From IMG/VR virus record IMGVR_UViG_3300037264_000238, positions 1 to 47,922 of that record: a stretch of DNA of 47,922 nt. The stretch is one strand, 5' to 3'. The notes under the pieces are model-generated. The model saw nothing but the letters and a program-made list of their open reading frames with translations. It did no database searches and was not told the origin of the DNA. This DNA comes from a virus. How positions within the stretch are numbered: the first letter of the stretch is position 1; every line of letters starts with the position of its first letter. Below are positions 25,047 through 32,662 of this stretch, one piece after another. The position numbers were made by a program, and so were the translations under genes.

Positions 25047-26018
25047 TTACTCTTCTGCGGGAACGGTTGGGAGAGTTGAGGGCTGGGCAACAGCAGGCGC
25101 ACTGTTAGGAATGTTTAGTATGAGACCACTATCTCCTGCAACGACTTGCGGGTATGCACCATTCCATTTAACGAACAGCACGTACTCTTCGGCTGTCATT
25201 CCAAGCATTTCCTGGCGTTGACGTTCAGCGTTCGCCACAGTAATCATGGCGTCGGCTTCACCTGCCGCAGCGTTCCTGATCTCGTCGGCCCTGGTCGCAG
25301 CAATATCCCGCTGATGTTCGGCAGTAAGCTTCTGACGTTCGGCGATCCGTTCCTCTTCGATGGCCGTCAGAATACCAGCCTTAGGAATAGTGTCCTCAAT
25401 GGCCACGTATTCTATAATAATACCATGCAATGCTAGTTGTGGTGCTATCTCGTTGAAAATGCGTTCGCTGATTTCCGTCTGCTTCGGAGCTATCTGCTCC
25501 AACGAATAGGAGCCAATGGCGGTACGCAACGCCCGCAGCAATGCTGGCTCGATGATCGTGAGCGGCCCGCCACTAATATTTTCGCTAACGAAGCTGGCGT
25601 TACCTGTACGCCAGTTGATCGCTACGGGCACCCTGATTTCCTGGGTGTCGGCAGTATGCTGCCACACGTCAGGATTATTGTGCCTGTATATTTGGGTTTG
25701 CACGTTCACGTTGCTGACGTGTTGGACGATCGGGACAACCAAATTCACGCCTGTTGCGAGTTCTTGTTCAAGTATTCCCGCACCCAAATCGAGGACAACG
25801 CCATCGTACCCTTTGGGTGTAAAGGTGACCGTGGACGTCACCACAAACCCCGCTAAGGCCACCAGAATGGCCGTACGCAGGCGTTTGCGACTGTAGTGAA
25901 GGGTTTTGTCCTCTTCCTCGCCTTGGCGAGAGAAGCCCGTTAAAGCTACGGTCACCCCCAACAGGATAGCGCCAAGCTGAGTTATCAACTGTAGCTGTGA
26001 GGCAATCATATTTATCAT
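25047..26018 (-). CDS. SPFH/prohibitin-family membrane protein (HflK/C-like)
   Basis: A 323-residue protein with two N-terminal membrane segments (about 10-29 and 49-66) and an SPFH domain (about 66-210: GVVLDLGAGILEQELATGVNLVVP, then VPVAINWRTGN). A long charged helix follows (AIEEERIAERQKLTAEHQRDIAATRADEIRNAAAGEADA). In bacteria HflK/HflC form a cage that restrains FtsH. Here an FtsH homologue lies one gene upstream in the same operon. AAAGGA ribosome site. Confidence 0.88.
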   Translation of the reverse strand: MINMIASQLQLITQLGAILLGVTVALTGFSRQGEEEDKTLHYSRKRLRTAILVALAGFVVTSTVTFTPKGYDGVVLDLGAGILEQELATGVNLVVPIVQHVSNVNVQTQIYRHNNPDVWQHTADTQEIRVPVAINWRTGNASFVSENISGGPLTIIEPALLRALRTAIGSYSLEQIAPKQTEISERIFNEIAPQLALHGIIIEYVAIEDTIPKAGILTAIEEERIAERQKLTAEHQRDIAATRADEIRNAAAGEADAMITVANAERQRQEMLGMTAEEYVLFVKWNGAYPQVVAGDSGLILNIPNSAPAVAQPSTLPTVPAEE

Positions 26019-26058
26019 TCATTTTCCTTTCGTAAATAGTCAGCAGCTAACATAGGTA

Positions 26059-26547
26059 TTATCCCAATGCCCTCTCTTCATTATCGGTCCTTTCATCACT
26101 GTCACGTTCCCCCCTAGGAGGCTGTCTAATATCCGAATGCGACGCCACAGGCCGCTTGTTCCCACTATTCCACTCCCAAGTATAGCCGCCATGTTGTAGA
26201 AACCATATGTCTCCGCCTTCGACCTGGACCTTACAGTCTTCTACGGGAAAGTCGGGGAAGGCTGCGTTAACACCCCGACATGCCCATTCGACACTCAACG
26301 CAATGTTGGGAGTAGTATTATCCATTTTTGATGCGGCGACGCAGGCGTCCACGTCAGGATCGTCCTGCTTGTTGTTGAACCCGTTGTCTCCTAGGACTTT
26401 TCCTGCACACCAGTTTTCTGCTTGCGTCATGGCGAGGGGCTTCCAGTTCCCATCATATAAGCGCCAGGTGGGTACGTTCCAGTTAATGATTATAAATCCT
26501 CCTATTATGAGGATGATGCCTGCTACAAATGCGAAGAACTTTCTCAT
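26059..26547 (-). CDS. Membrane-anchored hypothetical protein between FtsH and SPFH genes
   Basis: A 162-residue protein: one N-terminal membrane anchor (FFAFVAGIILIIGGFIII), then a presumably exported domain with four Cys (AENWCAGK, VDACVA, WACRGV, EDCKV) that could form two disulfides, and a charged C-terminal tail. Its ATG overlaps the ftsH stop (ATGA), so translation is coupled. Unrecognised. Context suggests a partner or adaptor of the FtsH/SPFH complex. Confidence 0.65.
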   Translation of the reverse strand: MRKFFAFVAGIILIIGGFIIINWNVPTWRLYDGNWKPLAMTQAENWCAGKVLGDNGFNNKQDDPDVDACVAASKMDNTTPNIALSVEWACRGVNAAFPDFPVEDCKVQVEGGDIWFLQHGGYTWEWNSGNKRPVASHSDIRQPPRGERDSDERTDNEERALG

Positions 26548-28469
26548 TGCATCCTATCTAATAATTTATGAATCTCATCACCATCAACAGTACCATACTC
26601 CTGCAACATTTGAGCCACAAGCTCCACCTCATCACGGTGCGTTGTCATGAACTCGTGCAGGTCGGCGTAAATTCCATTCAACCAATCCTCCACTTGCGAC
26701 CTCAATTCGGGAGTAACCTCATCAACACTAAACACGTAAACAGTGTTGCCCATAGCCCATTTAAACCACATGTTGTCCGCCGTCTCCGACGCTTTCTTCA
26801 AGTCGCTTGACGGACCCGTAGACACATCATCATCGAAATAGTATTTCTCCGCCCAGGTGGACGCCAAGCTCACCCTAATGTTCGCCATAAGCCTGCTCTT
26901 CAACGTGTAACGGTCAACCTCGTCGTTGGCCTGCACGAACCCTCCCGTACTGCCACGCTTAAAAACGGATGCGAACTGAATAGGCATGTCTCTACGAAAA
27001 TGGTGAGAAGCAACAGCGTGCGCAGCCTCGTGAACTGCTGTACGCCATCTATCCTCTTCCAATTCCATTTCCCCTTCAGCCTCACCCATCATACTTTTAA
27101 GCAAGTAATCCCGCAGATCATCGTAGGTAACATAGTCCCTACCGTCACGCACTGCGGACAGTAGCCCTTCGTTCACCATCGTTTTAATACTGGCACCAGT
27201 AGCCTGCGGATTGTTACGTGCAATCTGTTCTATTTCAGTATCGGTTAGAACATGTTTGAATATTTTACCCAAGTATCCTACAAGCGTTTCTATGCGTCCT
27301 GACAGGTTCGGGTAGTTCATGCGCAGTTTACGGTCAAACCTTCCTGGCCTGGTCAGGGCAGGGTCAAGCGTCTTCTCCATGTTTGTCGCAGCTAACCACA
27401 GTATCCTATAGTCAATGGGCGGCAACGGAGGGAAACCCAACCATACTCGCAGCTTATTGTAGAAGCCACGAGATTTCTTCATGCCCGACATTTCCGTAAG
27501 AATCTGCTGTAGCGCACCAGAACCAGAGGAAATCTGTATTCTGTTCTCTTCGGGAACATTACGGAACACAATCTTGTTCCACAACTCGCTCAATACTCCG
27601 CCACCACGGGAACCCAATACGTCTATTTCGTCAAAGAACACAACAACGCCGCCGTATTTGACACTAAGGTTACGCAGTTTCTTAAAGATTAGTTTGGTTC
27701 GACGCTGCGGCACACCAGCCCACATTGATGTGAAACTAGACCCGTCAATGGACACGAACGGTTTACCCGCTTCACCTGCAGCAGCCTCAGCAAGATAGGA
27801 TTTCCCTACTCCTGGCGGGCCGTACATCATAATACCTGTAGGCATTTGCCCGCCCAACGCTTCAACTTCCTCAGGGTTGTTGAGAATTTCAAGCGCCTCT
27901 TTAACGCTAGCTACTGCCGTGTCCTGCCCGTAAACGTCAGTAAACCTGGTTTTAATTGAATGGGGGAGCATAATGTCCATTGCTCCCTGACGTGCAGCAA
28001 TCTCCTGCACTCCCAAGAACCCTACAAAACCAAGTGCCAACCTAATCATGAACTGAACAAGGTCGCCCATGTTCTGACCGATTAACGTAGGTATACTTAC
28101 GGCACAGTTAACTGCGCCTTCACAAGCAGGCGTGGACATGTCAATGATATAGCCTATGGCTAGGCCAATAATAGCGACACGCCAAACGGATATTAGCTTA
28201 TGTCTAGTATAGTCGCTGAGGTTAAAGGACTTGCCTTTAATCCACGCATTGTACTTCTGTGTTTTAGCGTAGAAGCGTCCGCTGCGCTCCTGCCTGTACT
28301 CGATGAAAGCTTTAACAACGTAGAAGACTATGAACAGGTAGGCTACTCTTCCGAACGGGCCTTGCAACCAGGGGGTCGGGTAGGCTCGTTCGAGTAGGAA
28401 GGCTACGAGTATTGCCCATCCGATCTGGCGGATTTTCTCTGTCCAGTGGCGTTTAGGTTTCGGATTCAA
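26544..28469 (-). CDS. ftsH: FtsH-like membrane AAA+ zinc metalloprotease
   Basis: A 641-residue membrane protease. The N-terminal 160 residues hold about four hydrophobic segments (14-27, 41-55, 95-110, 135-155), more than the usual two. AAA+ motifs: Walker A GPPGVGKS (217-224), pore loop MWAGVPQRR (249-257), Walker B FFDEID (278-283), and second region of homology DPALTRPGRFDR (369-380). The M41 zinc site is HEAAH (480-484), with D556 in SSDLKKAS. All catalytic residues are present. TTG start with AGGAG six bases upstream, coupled to the 58-codon gene before it. A partial copy of its 5' end lies at 28632-28703. Confidence 0.92.
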   Translation of the reverse strand: MNPKPKRHWTEKIRQIGWAILVAFLLERAYPTPWLQGPFGRVAYLFIVFYVVKAFIEYRQERSGRFYAKTQKYNAWIKGKSFNLSDYTRHKLISVWRVAIIGLAIGYIIDMSTPACEGAVNCAVSIPTLIGQNMGDLVQFMIRLALGFVGFLGVQEIAARQGAMDIMLPHSIKTRFTDVYGQDTAVASVKEALEILNNPEEVEALGGQMPTGIMMYGPPGVGKSYLAEAAAGEAGKPFVSIDGSSFTSMWAGVPQRRTKLIFKKLRNLSVKYGGVVVFFDEIDVLGSRGGGVLSELWNKIVFRNVPEENRIQISSGSGALQQILTEMSGMKKSRGFYNKLRVWLGFPPLPPIDYRILWLAATNMEKTLDPALTRPGRFDRKLRMNYPNLSGRIETLVGYLGKIFKHVLTDTEIEQIARNNPQATGASIKTMVNEGLLSAVRDGRDYVTYDDLRDYLLKSMMGEAEGEMELEEDRWRTAVHEAAHAVASHHFRRDMPIQFASVFKRGSTGGFVQANDEVDRYTLKSRLMANIRVSLASTWAEKYYFDDDVSTGPSSDLKKASETADNMWFKWAMGNTVYVFSVDEVTPELRSQVEDWLNGIYADLHEFMTTHRDEVELVAQMLQEYGTVDGDEIHKLLDRMQ

Positions 28470-28642
28470 TTGGTTCTCCTAAGGAATCCACAAATGTCAG
28501 TGTACTCGCCCTGAACGAGCAACCAAGACTCGATTGTATTAGTAATAGCGTCAAGCATTTCTTCATCGCTGACCGAATCGTCGTGCGCACAAGAGCGCAT
28601 GAGCGAGTTGATCGTGCCCAGGACCAATTCTCTAAGATTCAT
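28466..28642 (-). CDS. Small acidic protein upstream of ftsH
   Basis: A 58-residue helical protein (begins MNLRELVLGTINSLMRS, acidic middle, two Cys). GGAGA site before ATG. Its TGA stop shares bases with the TTG start of ftsH, so ftsH translation is probably coupled to it. Function unknown. Confidence 0.65.
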   Translation of the reverse strand: MNLRELVLGTINSLMRSCAHDDSVSDEEMLDAITNTIESWLLVQGEYTDICGFLRRTN

Positions 28643-28703
28643 CAATCTCTCCGTTTAGTATTCTTTTTTTTTCTGTCCAATGACGCTTAGGTTTTGGATT
28701 CAT
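28632..28703 (-). pseudogene. Partial recoded copy of the ftsH 5' end
   Basis: A 23-codon ORF. Residues 2-12 (NPKPKRHWTEK) are identical to residues 2-12 of the ftsH product encoded 230 bases downstream, yet five of eleven codons differ synonymously. It then runs into a 7-A tract and ends at an unrelated stop. It begins in an ATGA overlap with the stop of the adjacent HNH gene. Confidence 0.8.
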
Positions 28704-29371
28704 TTAGAACCATCTCTTCTAGTTAATCCATGAGGATAGATGTAAATCCCTTCGGCAGCTAGAGTTTCTCGTCTAGCTTTTTGCCATTTGGTTGTGGTAA
28801 TTCTTTTTTTTGTCACAGTTCTTAGTCCATACTTTGTTCTGACTGGTGGGTTTTCCAGAAACTCAACCAGTCGTTTGGCAATTTCGATATCATGAAAAGT
28901 CCAGGCCAATAACTTAGTGTTACAAGTAGTACACACAACCCCAAAAGTTTCTCCTGACTCATGTTCGTGATCCATGTGCCAAATCTTTACGACCCTTTTA
29001 CATATAGGACATAGCCCACCCATGTCCGCAATAAGAGACTTATATTCTTCAACTGTTAATCCATACGAAAAAGCTAATGAGGCACGAGACTTGCACGGAT
29101 CAGAACAATACTTTAAATTCGGATGGGTTCCGCCAATAGGGGCTTCACACCAGCCACAAGCTTTGCTATAATCGTTAGTAATGCGAGGGATTTTCTTGGC
29201 GTTGGTAATATATCTTTTACGACAGGCCCGACAATAGGGATATTTCCCGTCGGGTCTTAGTTTGTCATTATTAAACGATGCCAAAGACTTGTAGCGTTGA
29301 CACCTATAACAAAGTTTCCTTCCCGCAATAACGGTAACAGAATTCGTGCGGGAGGACTTGTAATTTTTCAT
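28700..29371 (-). CDS. Endonuclease VII-type HNH endonuclease
   Basis: A 223-residue protein. The N-terminus has CYRC and CRAC pairs. The nuclease core is YGLTVEEYKSLIADMGGLCPIC, then WHMDHEHESGETFGVVC and CNTKL, and an IAKRLVEFLENPP helix. This is the pattern of recombination endonuclease VII/HNH proteins, many of which are free-standing homing enzymes in phages. Its stop overlaps (ATGA) a duplicated ftsH start, consistent with mobility. Confidence 0.82.
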   Translation of the reverse strand: MKNYKSSRTNSVTVIAGRKLCYRCQRYKSLASFNNDKLRPDGKYPYCRACRKRYITNAKKIPRITNDYSKACGWCEAPIGGTHPNLKYCSDPCKSRASLAFSYGLTVEEYKSLIADMGGLCPICKRVVKIWHMDHEHESGETFGVVCTTCNTKLLAWTFHDIEIAKRLVEFLENPPVRTKYGLRTVTKKRITTTKWQKARRETLAAEGIYIYPHGLTRRDGSK

Positions 29372-29374
29372 AAC

Positions 29375-29650
29375 CTACCCAACACCAAGAGCAGCCTTCT
29401 CACGGCGCCTACATTCAGCGCACTGTGCGCTACTTCCTGTCCTGTTCGTAAACCATAATCCGCCCAACTCCGAGTTATCATAGTCCATAGCGGCTTGGAG
29501 TGGTCGTCCACACCATGCGTCACCCTCCCGAACAAACTCTTTTATTCTTCCCAGGCAATGGTCGTGATCCCATAGTGGACTCCTATACCATACTCCTACT
29601 ATTAGTGGTTCTTGCACCCTGTTTTCTTCTCTCCGCCAATCACGTTTCAT
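29375..29650 (-). CDS. Hypothetical Cys/His protein
   Basis: A 91-residue protein. The ATG at 29650 forms an ATGA overlap with the preceding stop and is chosen over an upstream in-frame start that would overlap by 100 bases. Contains WDHDHCLG, AWCGRP and a C-terminal CAECRRRE, suggesting a metal site. HDHCLG-type strings recall HNH cores, but no full domain is evident. Confidence 0.6.
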   Translation of the reverse strand: MKRDWRREENRVQEPLIVGVWYRSPLWDHDHCLGRIKEFVREGDAWCGRPLQAAMDYDNSELGGLWFTNRTGSSAQCAECRRREKAALGVG

Positions 29651-30018
29651 CCATACAACCAGACTGGAACCTTGACCCGCAAACAGCGCTGCACCATGTC
29701 TGCTGTTCCTCTCGACCCCCTTAGGTCGTGGTGGAAGGCAAGGCACAAATCAATTCCGCTATCCAGCATTTCTTGATTGCGAAGCACGCCTGCGGCCTTA
29801 TTGTATTTGTCCCAATCAGCAGGATGGTGTTCTGTGGTTGCAAAATGCAATAACCCAATACGTTCTGCCATTTGGTCAGCGCCCCTTGCGCAGCCTTCAA
29901 CCAGAACCAATGGTGCAGAGAAGCTTTGTTCCTCGCAATAGAAAAACAAATCTTTGAACGCCCGATCCATGACTGATTCGTTGTTCCAATTCCTGTCTCC
30001 TGTCACCAAGATTCTCAT
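29647..30018 (-). CDS. SLOG-fold protein (YspA/DUF2493-like)
   Basis: A 123-residue protein matching the small SLOG family: VTGDRNWNN (5-13), LVEGCARGADQMAE (39-52), PADWDKYNKAAGVLRNQEML (66-85) and a C-terminal RGTADMVQ. These proteins bind nucleotide-derived ligands. The exact role in phages is unknown. ATGA overlaps on both sides place it in the nucleotide-related run of genes. Confidence 0.8.
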   Translation of the reverse strand: MRILVTGDRNWNNESVMDRAFKDLFFYCEEQSFSAPLVLVEGCARGADQMAERIGLLHFATTEHHPADWDKYNKAAGVLRNQEMLDSGIDLCLAFHHDLRGSRGTADMVQRCLRVKVPVWLYG

Positions 30019-30594
30019 AGCAGTCGCTTCACAACTTCATCCCAACTCTTTACTCTGAAACCCCAACCATCAAACTCCTGGGCCTGGTTATGCGGGGCGT
30101 CGAACATCATACAAATACCGTGAACCTTGGGGTTCATGTTGTCGAGGCGATCGTCAACAATGGCGTCGGCATAGATTCGTGTCTTCCTATCTGTGAACGA
30201 TAATTGTCGATAGGGAATATTGTTATCGCGCAACCAACTGCACGTGTTGCCCACGATCTTATCATGAAGTCCAAATTTAGTGAATCGTGAGGTGGCAAGA
30301 TGAATGTTCCATTCGGCATCTGACAATCGCCAAAGTGCGTCTCTAGCACCAGCAATAAGGGGACCTTTGGCATAGATTTCTTCCTTTTCAATTCCTAACC
30401 TCCACCATCTCATAAACTCGCCTTTGGGTATACCCCAATCATCCCACACAGCCCACTGAGTGTAGTCCTCGATCAGTCCAGGCACGCCCTTGTCTGTGAC
30501 GTGGTTGTTGTACAACCAGCGGGCCATCGCCTGCACCCAATCGTCAATAAACTACATTATCTAAATCAATAATGATCGTAGGTCGTGTAGTCAT
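30015..30594 (-). pseudogene. HAD-family hydrolase with apparent +1 frameshift after motif I
   Basis: An ATG at 30594 (ATGA overlap with the HNH gene) encodes MTTRPTIIIDLDNVVY, a perfect HAD motif I (DLDNVV), then hits TGA at 30546. One base further, another frame continues DDWVQAMARWLYNNHV through HAD motif II (LATSRF) and the acidic motif IV (DAIVDDRLDN) to 30015. Skipping one base near 30546-30552 would give a full protein of about 190 residues. Either a sequencing error, a programmed shift or real decay. A GTG at 30536 could start a truncated product without the catalytic Asp. Confidence 0.7.
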
Positions 30595-30893
30595 TCGGCA
30601 TCACCTCTTTTCCATCCTGCCCTCGTTGCAGTGCGTACACGATGGCAATTAGAACAAACCAGTTCGCACTTAGCTATTTCCTTTTCAATAGATTTAATAG
30701 ACCAAGTACCCGAAAGCATCCTGGCAATTTCATATCTCTTCTCTTCACCTGGAAGGTGATCGAAGTCCATCGCTACAGGATGAAATGAACCACCACAATC
30801 AACGCAGACCCCTGCTTGCTTGATTGCTGTAACGTGTAGTTCGTTTCTCCTGCGCAGAGCGACATGTCCGCCCGCAATGGTTCTAACACTCAT
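30591..30893 (-). CDS. Small HNH endonuclease
   Basis: A 100-residue HNH protein: CVDCG (30-34), the D-x-D-H-L-P core (MDFDHLPGEEKRYEIARML), then an IEKEIAKCELVCSNCH helix-turn, the standard free-standing phage HNH plan. It begins in overlap with a 14-codon HAD start (30890-30934) and ends in overlap with a second HAD start (30594), so it sits inside or against a HAD gene. Confidence 0.8.
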   Translation of the reverse strand: MSVRTIAGGHVALRRRNELHVTAIKQAGVCVDCGGSFHPVAMDFDHLPGEEKRYEIARMLSGTWSIKSIEKEIAKCELVCSNCHRVRTATRAGWKRGDAE

Positions 30894-30934
30894 ACCACGT
30901 TGTCAAGATCAACAATAATAGTTTTACGGTCCAT
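30890..30934 (-). pseudogene. Orphan HAD-gene start (14 codons) interrupted by HNH gene
   Basis: Encodes MDRKTIIVDLDNVV and then TGA. This is the same motif I segment as in the downstream HAD gene (IIIDLDNVV), but seven of nine aligned codons differ. Its ATG overlaps the end of the 66-codon gene, as expected for an original gene start. The HNH gene begins on its last bases. Confidence 0.75.
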
Positions 30935-31124
30935 TCTTGTTCACCACTTTTTCCACAAGCTCCGCAGACTCCGCCTTATACTCGTCCATCCACGCCTGAA
31001 ACTGTTCGTCACTAACATCCTCACCATACAGTTCAGCCATCATGCGCTTGTTCTCACCATACAGGAAGGCTTGACCGTCTAAGAGAACAGCTAGCGTGGC
31101 CTTAAGCAGTGCTTCGTTCATCAT
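30924..31124 (-). CDS. Small acidic hypothetical protein
   Basis: A 66-residue, Glu-rich helical protein (MMNEALLKATLAVLL, DEQFQAWMDEYKAE). AGAGGA ribosome site. Overlaps the sigma-like gene by 23 bases. Unknown. Confidence 0.6.
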   Translation of the reverse strand: MMNEALLKATLAVLLDGQAFLYGENKRMMAELYGEDVSDEQFQAWMDEYKAESAELVEKVVNKNGP

Positions 31125-31416
31125 ATGTTATTCCTCTCTTCTCCAATTCAGTTTTGACGTACGCCAATAGTTTCTCCAAACGATACTGAACAACATAATG
31201 GCTCTTAAAACCCTGCTCCCTGGCAATGGCACGAATGGAGAGTCGATTTCCAAATCGCAAATGGTACAGTTCGCGTAATGCATCAGGCATCCCCTCCACT
31301 ATTTCCTCTACAACATCCTGCAGCGAATGAGGTTGCACAGGCACGGGGATCGCAATGTCCCCAAGTATTTGATCGTTGCCGATCAACGTTTCCCACGTCG
31401 GCCTACCTTTCGCCAA
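31102..31416 (-). CDS. Sigma-70 region 4-like HTH protein
   Basis: A 104-residue protein. Residues about 43-90 (ALRELYHLRFGNRLSIRAIAREQGFKSHYVVQYRLEKLL) match the region 4 helix-turn-helix of sigma-70 factors: a 'length of helix, Y-x-L-R-F-x-x-x-L-S-x-x-x-I-A' start and a recognition helix. Region 2 is absent. It could redirect host RNA polymerase to phage promoters. TTG start at 31416; no ATG is available. Confidence 0.65.
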   Translation of the reverse strand: MAKGRPTWETLIGNDQILGDIAIPVPVQPHSLQDVVEEIVEGMPDALRELYHLRFGNRLSIRAIAREQGFKSHYVVQYRLEKLLAYVKTELEKRGITYDERSTA

Positions 31417-31454
31417 TGCGTCGTTCGCCTCGCTTCGACAGCAGAACGAAATAT

Positions 31455-31625
31455 TTATTTCGTGTCATTCTCCATCACTTCACGATACGCCCACATCAGG
31501 TCTTTAGCATGCCTGTTCGCCAGCGAACGCACAACATCATTGTTCTCCGCATAGGCGAGGGCTTCTAAAGCTTGTGTGTCGTCTATTAGTTTTAGGATGA
31601 GTCCGTCAATACTAGTCTCCATCAT
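31455..31625 (-). CDS. Small helical hypothetical protein
   Basis: A 56-residue acidic, helical protein (MMETSIDGLILKLIDDTQAL to LMWAYREVMENDTK). It overlaps the end of the preceding gene by 14 bases. Unknown function. Confidence 0.6.
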   Translation of the reverse strand: MMETSIDGLILKLIDDTQALEALAYAENNDVVRSLANRHAKDLMWAYREVMENDTK

Positions 31626-32112
31626 GACTCCCTACTAGAGTAGCTTCCGCAACCAGCTTATCCCAATCCAACCTGTAATATTCGATGCCGTCCACTTCGA
31701 AATGTTGGACACCATATAGTTTAATAGACTGGTTGACTAACTTGCTTATGCTCTTAAAAGATAATACTAGGAACTGTTTCTTACTACTATTCCACACAAA
31801 TAAGGCTACGCCGAACAATCCTATTTCTCGGGCGAACTTGTCCCACGCTTTCAAAGCATCAAACTTGGTTACCTTCATGCTTTTCAAAATTCCGTCTCGA
31901 CCAAGACCCATGACCTCCACAAAATATGTGGCCGTTGACCTGTCGGGCATGTGTCGCAATTTCTCGGGGAAGGTACTAAACTTGACACCTTTGGGTCGTC
32001 TAAACCCGAATTGCACGGAGTTTCCTAATGGTAGAACAGCATCGTATACGGCTTCGGCTGTGTCTCCGAGGACTGCGAAGCGTTTATTGAATGGCTGTTC
32101 CGAAAACGTCAA
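31612..32112 (-). CDS. Hypothetical protein, possible nuclease-like fold
   Basis: A 166-residue protein with a TTG start in a TTGA overlap with the preceding stop. The middle (ATYFVEVMGLG, then KSMKVTKFDALKAW, then IGLFGVALFVWNS) alternates strands and helices in a way reminiscent of PD-(D/E)XK or resolvase-like nucleases, but the acidic triad is not clear. I would call it unknown. Confidence 0.6.
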   Translation of the reverse strand: MTFSEQPFNKRFAVLGDTAEAVYDAVLPLGNSVQFGFRRPKGVKFSTFPEKLRHMPDRSTATYFVEVMGLGRDGILKSMKVTKFDALKAWDKFAREIGLFGVALFVWNSSKKQFLVLSFKSISKLVNQSIKLYGVQHFEVDGIEYYRLDWDKLVAEATLVGSHDGD

Positions 32113-32354
32113 ACGCTGAGTTCTTTCTGCAAAGCTTTGAACGCATCATATACGCCTTGACGGTAGGCTTCCTGGGTTTCTGGATAGCCAGGATAAGTGT
32201 GCGCTGCTTGCGCACGTCTGCTCCGCTTGGTTAAGCGTTCATACAGTTTTGAAATTACAGCCCCGTTGCTTCTCGTAAAACTTGAATCACCGAACAGCAA
32301 GGATTCTGTGATCCCGCTGATCTTTGACCAACTTGTACCATTCAAAGAATTCAT
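32109..32354 (-). CDS. Hypothetical protein overlapped by homing endonuclease gene
   Basis: Up to 81 residues. The C-terminal 50 are basic then helical (KLYERLTKRSRRAQAA, AYRQGVYDAFKALQKEL). The first 22 codons overlap the LAGLIDADG gene in another frame, so the original start may have been displaced and a shorter form is possible. Confidence 0.5.
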   Translation of the reverse strand: MNSLNGTSWSKISGITESLLFGDSSFTRSNGAVISKLYERLTKRSRRAQAAHTYPGYPETQEAYRQGVYDAFKALQKELSV

Positions 32355-32646
32355 TTATTTTCTCCATTCTGCGGGAGAACAGAAATGGTTTGATCTGTTC
32401 TAATATATCCGCTATAACGTGTCTTCCATATATGCGCACATACCATTGAGGTTGCTGATTTGAAGCCTTGCGAGAGGGGCAATCACTGTAAGAAAATCTT
32501 GATCCTAAAATCAAGTCGTGGACGTGACGTATAACGTCTTCGTCAATCATATTGATTTGCCATGTCCACTGACCTTTGCTGCCCTTGTTTTGTTGCAACG
32601 GGGATGAAAAAGTTAAACAACCTTCACCTTCGAAAAGCCCTGCCAA
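32287..32646 (-). CDS. LAGLIDADG-type homing endonuclease (start unclear)
   Basis: About 119 residues with a single LAGLIDADG motif at its start (WLAGLFEGEGCLTF). A basic beta-rich segment follows (QWYVRIYGRHVIADILEQIKPFL) and the usual C-terminal helix. The motif's leading residues (LEAAW) are encoded upstream of the only usable start codon (TTG 32646), so either a rare start is used or the 5' end is broken. Mono-motif enzymes act as dimers. Confidence 0.7.
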   Translation of the reverse strand: MAGLFEGEGCLTFSSPLQQNKGSKGQWTWQINMIDEDVIRHVHDLILGSRFSYSDCPSRKASNQQPQWYVRIYGRHVIADILEQIKPFLFSRRMEKINEFFEWYKLVKDQRDHRILAVR

Positions 32647-32662
32647 CCAAGCTGCTTCTAGA

